The position numbers and the translations under genes are program-made. A stretch of DNA of 64,000 nt, from positions 621,501-685,500 of the forward strand of contig NC_008255.1 of NCBI RefSeq assembly GCF_000014145.1, written 5' to 3'. Within the stretch, counting starts at the first letter, position 1. Each line of letters starts with the position of its first letter. Below are positions 18,233 through 27,487 of the stretch, one piece after another. The notes beneath the pieces are model-generated. The model was not told the origin of the DNA. It did not search any database and saw nothing but the letters and a program-made list of their open reading frames with translations. This DNA is from Cytophaga hutchinsonii ATCC 33406 (GTDB lineage: Bacteria; Bacteroidota; Bacteroidia; Cytophagales; Cytophagaceae).

Positions 18233-19738
18233 ATGGAACCGAATAAAACCGTTTGGAAGCCGTATCAGAAAATTGCTTTTAGAATACTTGCGCCGTTTTT
18301 TATATTAATGTCTATTCCCTTAACGCTCGACTGGTACAGGCACGCGTTCCGGGTAGACTGGTTACACCCGCATTGCAGAGATTTTTATGATATCGTTCTT
18401 ATTCATAATGTATTTGTTAAACCTTCATTAGAAGGCTGGTGGGGAATCGGTAATTATGTGAACTGGGGGATACATTTGCTGATCGCTGTAATCATCGGTA
18501 TTATCTGGACTTTACTCGATCGTAAACGCGACAATTACACGGAACTGTATAAATGGACAAGATTGATTGTACGTTATAGAATTGCAATCGGTGTGATCGG
18601 ATTCAGTTTTGAAAAAATGTTTCCGACACAAATGCCATACCCGTCACTTGCAAATTTAATTACAGATTTTGGTGATTTTGATGGGCATAAAATATTCTGG
18701 CAATCGATCGGTATTGTGCCCTGGTACCAGTTTTTCGGCGGCTTTATGGAATTGCTTCCCGGTGTATTGTTATTGTTCAGACGTACAGCAACCTGGGGCG
18801 CCATACTTACCTGTTCCGTTTTGTTGACCATTGTTTTTATAAACCTTGGACATCATTATAGTGTAGGCGGCATACATGTCTATGCAGGGTATTTTGTTCT
18901 GTTGAGTTTATTTATTTTAGCGCCCGATCTGAAACGTGTATTTAATTTACTGGTATTGGAAAAATATACCCAGCCTGCATTACTCTATCCAGCCTTGGAT
19001 ACAACGTTTTTAAAAAACAGCAGCAGGTATGTTAAAGTATTTCTTGCCGTTTATTTTATTGCATTCGGATATTTCTTTTATCTGAATTTCAGATTCGATC
19101 CGTATAAGCAGCCATCAACACCCGGCGTTAAAAATCTGAGAGGGTTTTATGATGTAGCTGAGTTCAGACTGAACAATAAACTGTTGCCATACGACCCAAT
19201 GGATTCTGTGCGGTGGAGCGATGTCACATTTGAAAGCTGGAGTACGTTTACCTTGCGTGTAAATAAAAAATTCTACCGCAACACAGCCGGTGGCAAATCA
19301 AGCAGTAATACCGGACACTCAAGTGTTGATCTGGAAAAAGGATATGAAGTATCCGGTGTTGCAGGCGGAAGAAGAGCGTTTCATTATTTTGCTGATACCA
19401 TCAATCATACCTTATACCTTCAGGATAAAAAGAAACGCGACCTGCCTGATATTTATAGTAAAGACTGGATCCCGGCTGCTGCTCAGAAAAATATCGGAGA
19501 CGACAATCATTTGATCAACCCAAGGGCCTGGTCAACACGAAGGGATAGAGACTTTGCAAAACTCGACCGTGATTTGTCGCGGGACAAAATGATCCTATCC
19601 TATTCAACGAAAGACGGAAGCGAGGTTATTTTAACCGGAACAAATGAAAACAAAGACTCAATCTACGTTGTTCTCAAAAAAGTAGAGCGCAAGCAAACGC
19701 TTTCTAAAAGCTCCATCAAAGCAGGAACATATTATTAA
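18233..19738 (+). CDS. DoxX-like membrane protein with C-terminal domain (paralogue A4)
   Basis: The frame is open from TTG at 18194, overlapping the previous stop. ATG at 18233 gives MEPNKTVWKPYQKIAFRILA, matching the N-terminal pattern of siblings, and is preferred (501 residues). The DoxX-like core is at about 114-232 (VRYRIAIGVIGFSFEKMFPT, then FMELLPGVLLLFRRTATWGA). The C-terminal domain starts near 302 (LRGFYDVAEFRLNNKLLPYD) and includes a Gly/Ser-rich loop (GGKSSSNTGHSSVDLEKGYE) that only this and the next paralogue carry, which makes them the closest pair in the array. The long-form insertion (IYSKDWIPAAAQKNIGDDN) is present. The next gene starts 11 bp later. Confidence 0.72.
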   Translation: MEPNKTVWKPYQKIAFRILAPFFILMSIPLTLDWYRHAFRVDWLHPHCRDFYDIVLIHNVFVKPSLEGWWGIGNYVNWGIHLLIAVIIGIIWTLLDRKRDNYTELYKWTRLIVRYRIAIGVIGFSFEKMFPTQMPYPSLANLITDFGDFDGHKIFWQSIGIVPWYQFFGGFMELLPGVLLLFRRTATWGAILTCSVLLTIVFINLGHHYSVGGIHVYAGYFVLLSLFILAPDLKRVFNLLVLEKYTQPALLYPALDTTFLKNSSRYVKVFLAVYFIAFGYFFYLNFRFDPYKQPSTPGVKNLRGFYDVAEFRLNNKLLPYDPMDSVRWSDVTFESWSTFTLRVNKKFYRNTAGGKSSSNTGHSSVDLEKGYEVSGVAGGRRAFHYFADTINHTLYLQDKKKRDLPDIYSKDWIPAAAQKNIGDDNHLINPRAWSTRRDRDFAKLDRDLSRDKMILSYSTKDGSEVILTGTNENKDSIYVVLKKVERKQTLSKSSIKAGTYY

Positions 19739-19749
19739 TCTGAAAGTAC

Positions 19750-21276
19750 ATGTGGAGAACAATGGATTTATCTGCACGGCCTGAATGGTCAACATTAAAA
19801 AAAATCATATTCCGGATCACCTTTGTATTTCTGGTGCTGTTTTGCATTCCTACAGATCCGGATTGGTACAGCCATTTGTTTAAAATTGACTGGACAAACC
19901 TGCACGCGCGTGATCTGTACGACATCGCGCATATCAGCCCGCACTTTGTTGAATCATCACGCGACGGCCGATGGGGTATTGGAGGTTTTATAACCTGGTT
20001 CTGGGTGTTACTAATTGCTGTAGGTGTGGCTGCAATCTGGACAGTATTAGATCGTAAGCGTCGGGAGTATGACGTGTTATATTATTGGCTCCGTACGCTC
20101 GTTCGCTACCGTGCTGCACTGGGTATTATCGGCTTCAGTTTTGAAAAGATCTTTCCCACACAAATGCCGTATCCATCACTAAGCAATCTGGCAACAAATT
20201 TCGGAGATTTCTCAGGCCACAAAATTTACTGGACCTCAATAGGCTTTATGCCGCAATACCAGGTTTTTGGCGGATTTGTAGAACTTATACCGGGCATACT
20301 GCTGTTGTTTCGCAGAACTGCAACACTCGGCGCAGCTTTGCTGATCGGTGCATTAACAACTATTGCAATAGCCAATCTCGGCTATGATGGCGGCGTACAT
20401 GTGTATGCGTCCTATTTTGTTTTGCTTGGATTATTTTTGTTGGCAGATGCTATACCTGATCTGTATAATTTATTGATCCGCGAACAATATACCATTCCCA
20501 ATCATTACAAGCCTCTTGAAACACCAGCACTCAATTATACCCGCTTAGCTGTTAAAGGCATTTTTGCTTTTTATATTGTTGTGTTTTCGTATCTGCAATT
20601 CCTTAATTTCAGATACGATCCCTACAAACAGCCTTCCACTGCGGGTGTATCTGCACTTAGAGGTGTGTATGATGTAGAAATTTTCCGGTTGAATAATAAA
20701 GAACTCCCTTACTCACAAACAGATTCAGTACGCTGGCAGGAAGTGATCTTCGAAGACTGGACAACACTTACCTATAAGGTAAATAAAGCCTTAGACCTGG
20801 AGCTTTCAAACAGCGGTGGCGGCACATCGAGCAGCAAAACAGGGCACTCCAGCGTAGATCTGGAAAAAGGGTATGAAATTGCCGGTGTAGGGGGAGGCAG
20901 ACGAGCATTCCATTATTTTGCTGACACAACAACAAAAACATTATATCTGCTGGATAAAAATTTAACAGCATCTAAAAAGAAAAAATCAGACGTGTATTCT
21001 AAAGACTGGATCTCTGCGCAAGCCTGGAAACACATTGGAGATGATAATCATTTAATTGATCCGAAAGCCTGGTCAACACGGCGGGACAGAGACTTTGCCA
21101 AAATGGATCCGAAACTGCTGCGCGATAAAATGCTGCTGAGATATTCAACCGAAGATGGAAATAAAATTATTCTATCCGGCACAAATGAAAATAACGATTC
21201 GCTATATGTGGTATTAAAAAAGATTAATAGAGGATTTATCATTCCTCCGCCTGTTTTAGTTTCCGGCAGCTATTAG
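19750..21276 (+). CDS. DoxX-like membrane protein with C-terminal domain (paralogue A5)
   Basis: A 508-residue paralogue, last of the first array. The core motifs are VRYRAALGIIGFSFEKIFPT, KIYWTSIGFMPQYQVFGGFV and ELIPGILLLFRRTATLGAAL. The soluble domain has LRGVYDVEIFRLNNKELPYS, RWQEVIFEDWTTLTYKV, the Ser-rich loop shared with the preceding gene (GGGTSSSKTGHSSVDLEKGY), GVGGGRRAFHYFADT and ILSGTNENNDSLYVVLKK. An alternative start is Met5 (19762). It lies 11 bp behind its upstream neighbour and is followed at 85 bp by a hairpin terminator, closing the first transcription unit of susC, susD and five paralogues. Confidence 0.72.
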   Translation: MWRTMDLSARPEWSTLKKIIFRITFVFLVLFCIPTDPDWYSHLFKIDWTNLHARDLYDIAHISPHFVESSRDGRWGIGGFITWFWVLLIAVGVAAIWTVLDRKRREYDVLYYWLRTLVRYRAALGIIGFSFEKIFPTQMPYPSLSNLATNFGDFSGHKIYWTSIGFMPQYQVFGGFVELIPGILLLFRRTATLGAALLIGALTTIAIANLGYDGGVHVYASYFVLLGLFLLADAIPDLYNLLIREQYTIPNHYKPLETPALNYTRLAVKGIFAFYIVVFSYLQFLNFRYDPYKQPSTAGVSALRGVYDVEIFRLNNKELPYSQTDSVRWQEVIFEDWTTLTYKVNKALDLELSNSGGGTSSSKTGHSSVDLEKGYEIAGVGGGRRAFHYFADTTTKTLYLLDKNLTASKKKKSDVYSKDWISAQAWKHIGDDNHLIDPKAWSTRRDRDFAKMDPKLLRDKMLLRYSTEDGNKIILSGTNENNDSLYVVLKKINRGFIIPPPVLVSGSY

Positions 21277-21360
21277 TTTATTTCATTAAAATAAAAAATC
21301 TATTTTTTAAATTAAAATACAGAGCAGAGCGTTTCTACATCGATACGTATAGTATATAGT

Positions 21361-21400
21361 AAAAAAGATTATGGGTTTCTATACCATAATCTTTTTTTAT
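21361..21400 (+). terminator. Rho-independent terminator after the first DoxX-like array
   Basis: Inverted repeat AAAAAAGATTATGG / CCATAATCTTTTTT with a nine-base loop and a long T run. It separates the first susCD array from the second. The remaining gap of about 340 bp to the next gene is largely the second susC leader. Confidence 0.9.
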
Positions 21401-21444
21401 TTAAGCATAAGCGAACACATTAGTAGAAATATATTTTCAATCTG

Positions 21445-21619
21445 TTTTTTGTTGTGGTAACAAAGCCGTAATTGTTACTATTAGTTTTCAGATTTAACAG
21501 ACATTCCACGTACTTTGTGGCCTTACTGCACATTAGTACCTCTGCTTAAATATTCAATCCGGTATCTTTTATCAGCTATGAAATTAAAAGACTACTAAAT
21601 TGATAGGGTTAGTATAAAT
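21445..21619 (+). promoter_or_regulatory. Leader/promoter of the second susC, paralogous to that at 8972-9145
   Basis: A 175-bp leader homologous to the first susC leader. TACTTTG at 21511-21517 lies 102 bp ahead of the ATG, the same as in copy 1, and the 20-mer AAAGACTACTAAATTGATAG recurs at 21587-21606, exactly 13 bp before the ATG in both. An inverted repeat GTAACAA / TTGTTAC occurs around 21456-21478 in this copy only. The block was evidently duplicated together with its control region. Confidence 0.6.
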
Positions 21620-24600
21620 ATGAAAAAACTAGACAGATTATTGAATACACATGTATGTGTTGCATTGTTTTTTATGGTTGGATTTCAATGGACAGCATTT
21701 TCACAAACAACATTAAAAGGAACTGTAACAGATGAAGCAGGTGTAGAATCAATCATAGGCGCTATTGTTCAGGTAAAAGGAACAAACACCGGCACAGCAA
21801 CAGACATTGACGGAAACTATGCATTACAGATTGACACATTCCCCAGTACGATTGTAATTTCTTCTGTTGGCTACATCACACGGGAGATTGCGCTGGCAAC
21901 ACCAACAACACAGTTAAACATTACAATGATTGTAGATCAGGAAGAAGAAGAAATTGTAATTGTTGGTTATGGAGAGCAGACAAAACACGATCTGGTTGGA
22001 GCCGTTTCTAAAATAGATCCTGCGGAAACAAAAACAATTCCTGCCGGAAGTTTCGATGCACAGCTTCAAGGTAAGGCTACGGGTGTTCAGATAGCAACCA
22101 ATTCAGGAGTACCCGGTTCGGATGTGTTTATACGCGTGCGTGGGGCAACCTCCATCAATGCCAGTAATGATCCGCTTTACATTATAGACGGGGTGTTTGT
22201 AAACAATCAGAGTTTACAGAATACAACGGCAAACGGTCTTGCACAGGATCGTGCAACTTCACCAATGGCAGATATCAACCCGAATGATATTGAAAGTATT
22301 GAAGTATTGAAAGATGCGAGTGCTGTTGCGATCTATGGTTCAAGAGGCGCAAACGGTGTTGTTATTGTAACAACGAAACGTGGAACATGGGGAGCAGAAA
22401 AAGTTAAAATTAATTTTAATGCATCTGAAGGCTTAACGTGGGCACCCAAAGGAAGAATCTGGAAAACAGCAACAGGTCCGGAACAAGCCATGCTACTGAA
22501 TGAATATAACCGCAACATGGGATTGGCAGAGCCTTTCAGACCGAAAGACCAGATTGTGAATGGTGTTGCCGGACGTGGTTTGCCGCAGGATCAGCCAACA
22601 TACGACCGGTTAAGTTATCTGTACCAGACAGGGCATATCCGTAATTATGATTTGTCTTTTGCAGGAGGATCAAACACAACAAGATATTATATAGGTGCCG
22701 GCTACAATTATCAGGATGCTGTATGGAAGCCAATGGACTTTCAACGGCAGGCGCTGAAGTTTAACCTGGATCAGAAAATAGGCAGAAGAGTAACTGTCGG
22801 GATCAGCAATACCTTTACGCGTGTGTACAGAGATCAGGCTCGTCCGGCCAATGGCGGGAATGGTACATTGCTGCAGGCGTCATTGAGTATACCGGCTTAC
22901 CTGCCGATTTTTGATGACAATGGCACGCCCCTTAAATGGGTAAACTTTGATAACATTTATACATTAACAAGTAAAGTAAATTTATGGTCAACAAGTTATC
23001 ATTACATAGGTAACCTGTACGCGGATTGGGAAATTATTAAAAATTTAAAATTTCATACCAGTACCAGTTTAGATTATAATTTATATGATGAAAAGCAATA
23101 CTGGCAGAAGAGTACACAGCTTGGTGTTGCGGGCGGATTAGGCTCCAATAGCATTACGCAGTCTACACAGGTAATGAATGAGCAAACCTTACGCTATAAT
23201 ACAACATTTGCGAGACGTCATAACGTAGGTGCTTTGGTAGGAAACACGTTGCAATCCGTTGTACTTACAAACGTAACAGCAAACGGACAAGGTTTCCCGA
23301 ATGATTCGTACACACAAATTTCTGCTGCATCCATACAGACAGGCTCTCAGTACAAAACGAATAATACCTTAGCCTCATTTTTCTCAAGAGTCGACTACAA
23401 CTACAACCACAAATATTACCTTGAATTAACAGGGAGAGCAGATGGTTCATCCCGTTTCGGTGAAAATAATAAATGGGGATTCTTCCCGGCAGTAGGAACA
23501 GCCTGGCGGATCAATAAAGAGAATTTTATGGCGGATGTAAAACCCATCAGTAATCTGAAGTGGAGAACGAGTTATGGTATAACCGGTAACCAGGCAGGCA
23601 TCAATGATTTTGCGTCACGTGGACTATGGAATGCAGGTTATGGCTATTCAGATAAACCCGGAGTATCCGAAGGACCGGGCACAGCGCCTTTTCAGGCTGC
23701 CAACCCCGATCTTAAATGGGAACGTACCGCACAATTCAGTACAGGTATAGAGATTGGTTTATTTAAAGACCGTATCAACATTGAAGCCAATTATTATAAT
23801 AAGTATACAACAAATTTATTGTTGAATTTACCTGTACCATCGTCTACCGGTTTTACATCCTATACTGCGAATGCAGGTGCGGTAAGAAATAAAGGGTTTG
23901 AATTGGGTATTCAAACGGTAAACATCGAAAATAAAAATTTTACATGGACAACGGAACTGACTGTTTCACGAAATAAAAATAAAGTCGAAAAGCTTCCTAA
24001 TACGGTACAAGGATTTGATACACGTAATTTAACAAGTATACAGGAAGGTTATTCACTTTATTCCTATTGGGTATACAATCAAACCGGTGTTAATTCCCAA
24101 ACAGGCGCCATTGAAATTGAAGATGTAAATAAAGATGGAAAAATAACAACCGCTGACCGTAAAATTATGGGCAGCGTGTTCCCCAAATTATTTGGTGGTT
24201 TCAATAATAAATTTACATACAAAGGAATTGACCTGGGTATCTTCTTCATTTATTCGTATGGAAATAAAACCTGGAACCAGAACGAAGCATTGGGTGAACA
24301 GGGCGGAACATTGGGCGATAACAGAGTATTGATGGCAGGTCAGTTAGACCGCTGGACTACGCCTGGTCAGGAAACAATGGTTCCTAAATTGACAGCGGCC
24401 AACTATCAATATTTTGAAGTAAGCCGTTTTTTAGAAGATGCATCATTCATAAGACTGCGTTCTCTAACGCTTGGTTATACACTGCCTAAGAAATGGAGCT
24501 CTGCAGTAAAAACGGAAAAGATCCGCTTCTATTTCACAGGTACAAATTTATTGCTGATCACTAAATATACAGGTTCCGATCCGGAATCAAATTTAGGTCA

Positions 24601-24679
24601 GGGCAACCTTCAGGGCTATGATTATGATACGCCTCCACAGCCACGTACCATTCAATTTGGTTTAAACTTAACGCTTTAA
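21620..24679 (+). CDS. susC: SusC/RagA-family TonB-dependent outer-membrane transporter (copy 2)
   Basis: A 1019-residue paralogue of the transporter at 9146, with the same order of parts: signal peptide (MKKLDRLLNTHVCVALFFMV..., cleaved near AFSQ), carboxypeptidase-regulatory-like domain, plug with VFIRVRGATSINASNDPLYI and DGVFVNNQ, and barrel segments GRADGSSRFGENNKWGFFPA and KDGKITTADRKIMGS. Similarity extends into the signal peptide and 5' leader, showing recent duplication. Differences concentrate in extracellular-loop-like stretches (for example the SusC-specific region around LAQDRATSPMADI), so the two may prefer different ligands. The SusD partner follows after 19 bp. Confidence 0.95.
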   Translation: MKKLDRLLNTHVCVALFFMVGFQWTAFSQTTLKGTVTDEAGVESIIGAIVQVKGTNTGTATDIDGNYALQIDTFPSTIVISSVGYITREIALATPTTQLNITMIVDQEEEEIVIVGYGEQTKHDLVGAVSKIDPAETKTIPAGSFDAQLQGKATGVQIATNSGVPGSDVFIRVRGATSINASNDPLYIIDGVFVNNQSLQNTTANGLAQDRATSPMADINPNDIESIEVLKDASAVAIYGSRGANGVVIVTTKRGTWGAEKVKINFNASEGLTWAPKGRIWKTATGPEQAMLLNEYNRNMGLAEPFRPKDQIVNGVAGRGLPQDQPTYDRLSYLYQTGHIRNYDLSFAGGSNTTRYYIGAGYNYQDAVWKPMDFQRQALKFNLDQKIGRRVTVGISNTFTRVYRDQARPANGGNGTLLQASLSIPAYLPIFDDNGTPLKWVNFDNIYTLTSKVNLWSTSYHYIGNLYADWEIIKNLKFHTSTSLDYNLYDEKQYWQKSTQLGVAGGLGSNSITQSTQVMNEQTLRYNTTFARRHNVGALVGNTLQSVVLTNVTANGQGFPNDSYTQISAASIQTGSQYKTNNTLASFFSRVDYNYNHKYYLELTGRADGSSRFGENNKWGFFPAVGTAWRINKENFMADVKPISNLKWRTSYGITGNQAGINDFASRGLWNAGYGYSDKPGVSEGPGTAPFQAANPDLKWERTAQFSTGIEIGLFKDRINIEANYYNKYTTNLLLNLPVPSSTGFTSYTANAGAVRNKGFELGIQTVNIENKNFTWTTELTVSRNKNKVEKLPNTVQGFDTRNLTSIQEGYSLYSYWVYNQTGVNSQTGAIEIEDVNKDGKITTADRKIMGSVFPKLFGGFNNKFTYKGIDLGIFFIYSYGNKTWNQNEALGEQGGTLGDNRVLMAGQLDRWTTPGQETMVPKLTAANYQYFEVSRFLEDASFIRLRSLTLGYTLPKKWSSAVKTEKIRFYFTGTNLLLITKYTGSDPESNLGQGNLQGYDYDTPPQPRTIQFGLNLTL

Positions 24680-24698
24680 TTATTACATATAGTTTTAT

Positions 24699-26075
24699 AT
24701 GATTATGAAAAGGATAGTATTCTTAGTGTCAATCATTATTATAACGGCAACCGTATTTTCGTGCAAGAAAATGCTTGACCCGAAACCGGTAAATGCTGTG
24801 TCTGATGAAAATCCGATCTTCGATTTAACATCTTCACAAACAGCATTGCGCGGTGTATACAGAGCGTTGGGTAATACAGGATATTATGGTGAAAGCTGGG
24901 TAACGCTGGGCTTTTTTCCAAGTGGCGACATCAAAAACCTCACAACCGGCGGGGCATCCAACCTGGTAACAGTAAATTACCGTTCAGATGATGTGAATTT
25001 CAGCACCACGTGGAATGCCATTTATATGACAATAAACCGCGCCAACAACGTCATCGCTAAAGTGCCTGCCGTAACAGATCCGTTGCTTACAACAGCATTG
25101 AAAAATCAATATGTAGGGGAAGCAAAATTCATACGTGCTTTGTGTTACTTTGATCTGGCAAGAGGCTGGGGTGGCGTACAGCTTGTTCTGGAACCAACGG
25201 GATCGCTTACAAACATACCGGCCAGAAGCAGAAGCAGTCTGGAGGATACATACACACAAATCTTAAAAGATTTAGCTGATGCAGAGAGTTTACTTAATCC
25301 AACGGCTGCACTGAATAAAATCCGTGTGACAAAGGAAACCGTGTGGGCATTACGTGCACGTGTACATCTATATAAGCAGGAATGGGCATTGGCAGATGAA
25401 TACGCAACAAAATTAATTGCTCCGGGAAAATATATCTTAGTAAAACCCTTTAATGCATGGTTTGCAAACGGTATAACAGCTAGTGATGAATCTATTTTTG
25501 AATTGGAATTCAGTCCTCAAAACCCCAGCACAATCCGTGCTCAAATGCAGCACCCTACCAATAATGGTACGTATCGGTATGCGCCAACAGATGCCTTTGT
25601 AGAGATTTTAAGAACACCTGCCATTGCCGGCGGAAGACGTGCACTCATTGATAGTGCCACACAAAAAGGAATTACACAATGGTTTGGTAATTTATATTAT
25701 CGTAGTACTGCAACAGATCCTGCATATATTTTACGTATCGCAGAAATGTATTTAATACGTGCTGAGGCCCGGGCGCACACCGGTGATTTATCCGGCTCCT
25801 TAGATGATCTGAATGAAATAAGAAAACGTGCAGATGTTCCTCTTTCTGCATCCGCAACAGAAGAAGATCTGCTTCTTGATATTGAAAACGAAAGACGTCT
25901 GGAATTTTTCCTGGAACCGCACCGCTGGTTTGATCTGGTCAGAACAGGGAGAGCAAAAGTTGTACTAGAAGGGTTAAGTTCAGCAACAAAAGTAGATTCC
26001 TGGGAAAATGTTTTCCCTATTCCCAATCTTCAGATCCAGCTGGATAAAAATCTGATACAAAATCCAGGTTACTGA
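24699..26075 (+). CDS. susD: SusD/RagB-family outer-membrane lipoprotein (copy 2)
   Basis: A 458-residue ligand-capture lipoprotein paired with the second SusC. Lipidation is predicted at Cys22 (VFSCKKMLDPKPVNAVSD). SusD features are SSQTALRGVYRALG, GEAKFIRALCYFDLARGWGG, YILRIAEMYLIRAEARAHTG, ENERRLEFFLEPHRWFDLVR and the tail QNPGY. The C-terminal ERR...EPHRWFDLVR is closer to the family consensus than that of copy 1. Starts at 24699 or 24705 (ATG ATT ATG) are both possible. The neighbouring short DoxX-like gene begins 36 bp later, as in the first block. Confidence 0.94.
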   Translation: MIMKRIVFLVSIIIITATVFSCKKMLDPKPVNAVSDENPIFDLTSSQTALRGVYRALGNTGYYGESWVTLGFFPSGDIKNLTTGGASNLVTVNYRSDDVNFSTTWNAIYMTINRANNVIAKVPAVTDPLLTTALKNQYVGEAKFIRALCYFDLARGWGGVQLVLEPTGSLTNIPARSRSSLEDTYTQILKDLADAESLLNPTAALNKIRVTKETVWALRARVHLYKQEWALADEYATKLIAPGKYILVKPFNAWFANGITASDESIFELEFSPQNPSTIRAQMQHPTNNGTYRYAPTDAFVEILRTPAIAGGRRALIDSATQKGITQWFGNLYYRSTATDPAYILRIAEMYLIRAEARAHTGDLSGSLDDLNEIRKRADVPLSASATEEDLLLDIENERRLEFFLEPHRWFDLVRTGRAKVVLEGLSSATKVDSWENVFPIPNLQIQLDKNLIQNPGY

Positions 26076-26111
26076 TACATTTTAAATTTACGATATATTA
26101 ACAACATACAT

Positions 26112-27440
26112 ATGAGTTCTATAAACAACCTTAGCGATAGCAATTCCTTTGCATGGAAGGATTATGAAAAAATAGCACTGCGGTTCTTTACTATTTATTT
26201 TATTATTCAAGCCATACCTCTGGATTGGAAATTTTATGCCGAATTATTTTCTCTTCAATGGAATGTGTATGGGCTGTTCAGCCTTACAAAATATGCACCG
26301 CAATTCTTTTCATTCACAGGATATTGGAATTGGGTAATAGCTGCTGCGCTGGCAGCCGTTGGAACAGCTGCCTGGATCAGGCTTGAACGGAAAGAAGTAA
26401 ATTACGAAAAGCTGTATTACTGGCTTCGTGTAATTCTTCGTTACCGCTTAGCCATTGGGATTATTGGCTATGGCTTTATTAAATTATTTCCCTTGCAGAT
26501 TCCGTATCCTTCCTTAAGCAATCTGCATACAAACTATGGTGATTTTTTTGCATGGAAAATATATTTCCATACTGTAGGTATCACACAGGGATATGAAATA
26601 TTCTTAGGTGCAGTAGAAATCCTGGCGGGTATACTTCTTTTCTTCCGTAAAACCGTAACCTTCGGAACAGGCCTTATTATTGGTTTTGTAGGAAATGTGC
26701 TGGCTGCAAATATTGCTTATGATGCAGGCGAACAGGTTTACAGTGCTTATCTGGTAGCTATTGCATTGTTTTTATTTGTATATGATGTGCCCCGTTTATA
26801 TAGTCTGCTGGCACGGGAAGATTATACCATTGCAAATAAATTCAAGCCTGTATTTGCAGAAAAATGGCTTGCTACTACCAGACTTATATTGAAAGGTGTA
26901 TTTGCACTGTTTGTTGTTGTATATGGAATTGCTGCTTATGCCAACTACACAACAGCTCCGTATAAAATACCGCAGACACAAGGATTGAAAAACAGTTATG
27001 GATTTTATAATGTACGGGAATTCGTTTTCAATAAAGATACCATTCCATATTCTACTACAGACCCAAACAGGTGGCAGAATGTTGTATTTGAAAAATGGGC
27101 TACAGTAAGCATTAAAATAGCGCGTCCCATCAAGCTGGATCTTTCTACCGGAGATGGTTTTCATGAAAAAGATATAGACCGCAATTATGAATCTGCCGGT
27201 GTTGGTGGCAGGCGTTACTATGCATACCAGGCAGATACTATAAAACATACCTTGCTGCTTGAAAATAAAAATAAAAATCATGCAGGTGAAAAATTCAATC
27301 TGACATATACACAAGTGAACGATTCAACTATTGTTGTAAAAGGTGTGTCTGAAAAAAATGATTCCATCTACGCCATACTTGATAAGATCAACAGAAAGTA
27401 CATGCTCTTTGAAGGCCGTAGAAAACCTGTGAAGCTGTAA
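26112..27440 (+). CDS. DoxX-like membrane protein, short type (paralogue B1)
   Basis: A 442-residue intact counterpart of the interrupted gene at 13619, in the same position directly after susD. The N-terminal part has IPLDWKFYAELFSLQW, a helix at about 71-88 and the DoxX-like core from about 108 (LRYRLAIGIIGYGFIKLFPL, GYEIFLGAVEILAGILLFFR). The C-terminal domain is shorter than in the A2-A5 group: it has LKNSYGFYNVREFVFNKDTI, RWQNVVFEKWATVSI, GVGGRRYYAYQADT and ends directly in the strand DSIYAILDKINRKYMLFEGR. It shows that the neighbour's TAA codon replaces a residue of normal coding sequence. Confidence 0.72.
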   Translation: MSSINNLSDSNSFAWKDYEKIALRFFTIYFIIQAIPLDWKFYAELFSLQWNVYGLFSLTKYAPQFFSFTGYWNWVIAAALAAVGTAAWIRLERKEVNYEKLYYWLRVILRYRLAIGIIGYGFIKLFPLQIPYPSLSNLHTNYGDFFAWKIYFHTVGITQGYEIFLGAVEILAGILLFFRKTVTFGTGLIIGFVGNVLAANIAYDAGEQVYSAYLVAIALFLFVYDVPRLYSLLAREDYTIANKFKPVFAEKWLATTRLILKGVFALFVVVYGIAAYANYTTAPYKIPQTQGLKNSYGFYNVREFVFNKDTIPYSTTDPNRWQNVVFEKWATVSIKIARPIKLDLSTGDGFHEKDIDRNYESAGVGGRRYYAYQADTIKHTLLLENKNKNHAGEKFNLTYTQVNDSTIVVKGVSEKNDSIYAILDKINRKYMLFEGRRKPVKL

Positions 27441-27487
27441 CACAATAAACGGTTTCCTACATAACTATAAATTAATCTGCTGGTAAC

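Noticed and set aside
9146-26075. The SusCD pairs as part of a polysaccharide-utilisation locus
   Set aside because: No glycoside hydrolase, polysaccharide lyase, sulfatase, hybrid two-component sensor or ECF/anti-sigma pair is linked to them. The associated genes are membrane and redox proteins.
26796-27314. A 172-codon antisense frame within paralogue B1
   Set aside because: The plus-strand frame is a clear member of a nine-copy family; the antisense product is Cys/Ile/Phe-rich and has no counterpart opposite the other copies.
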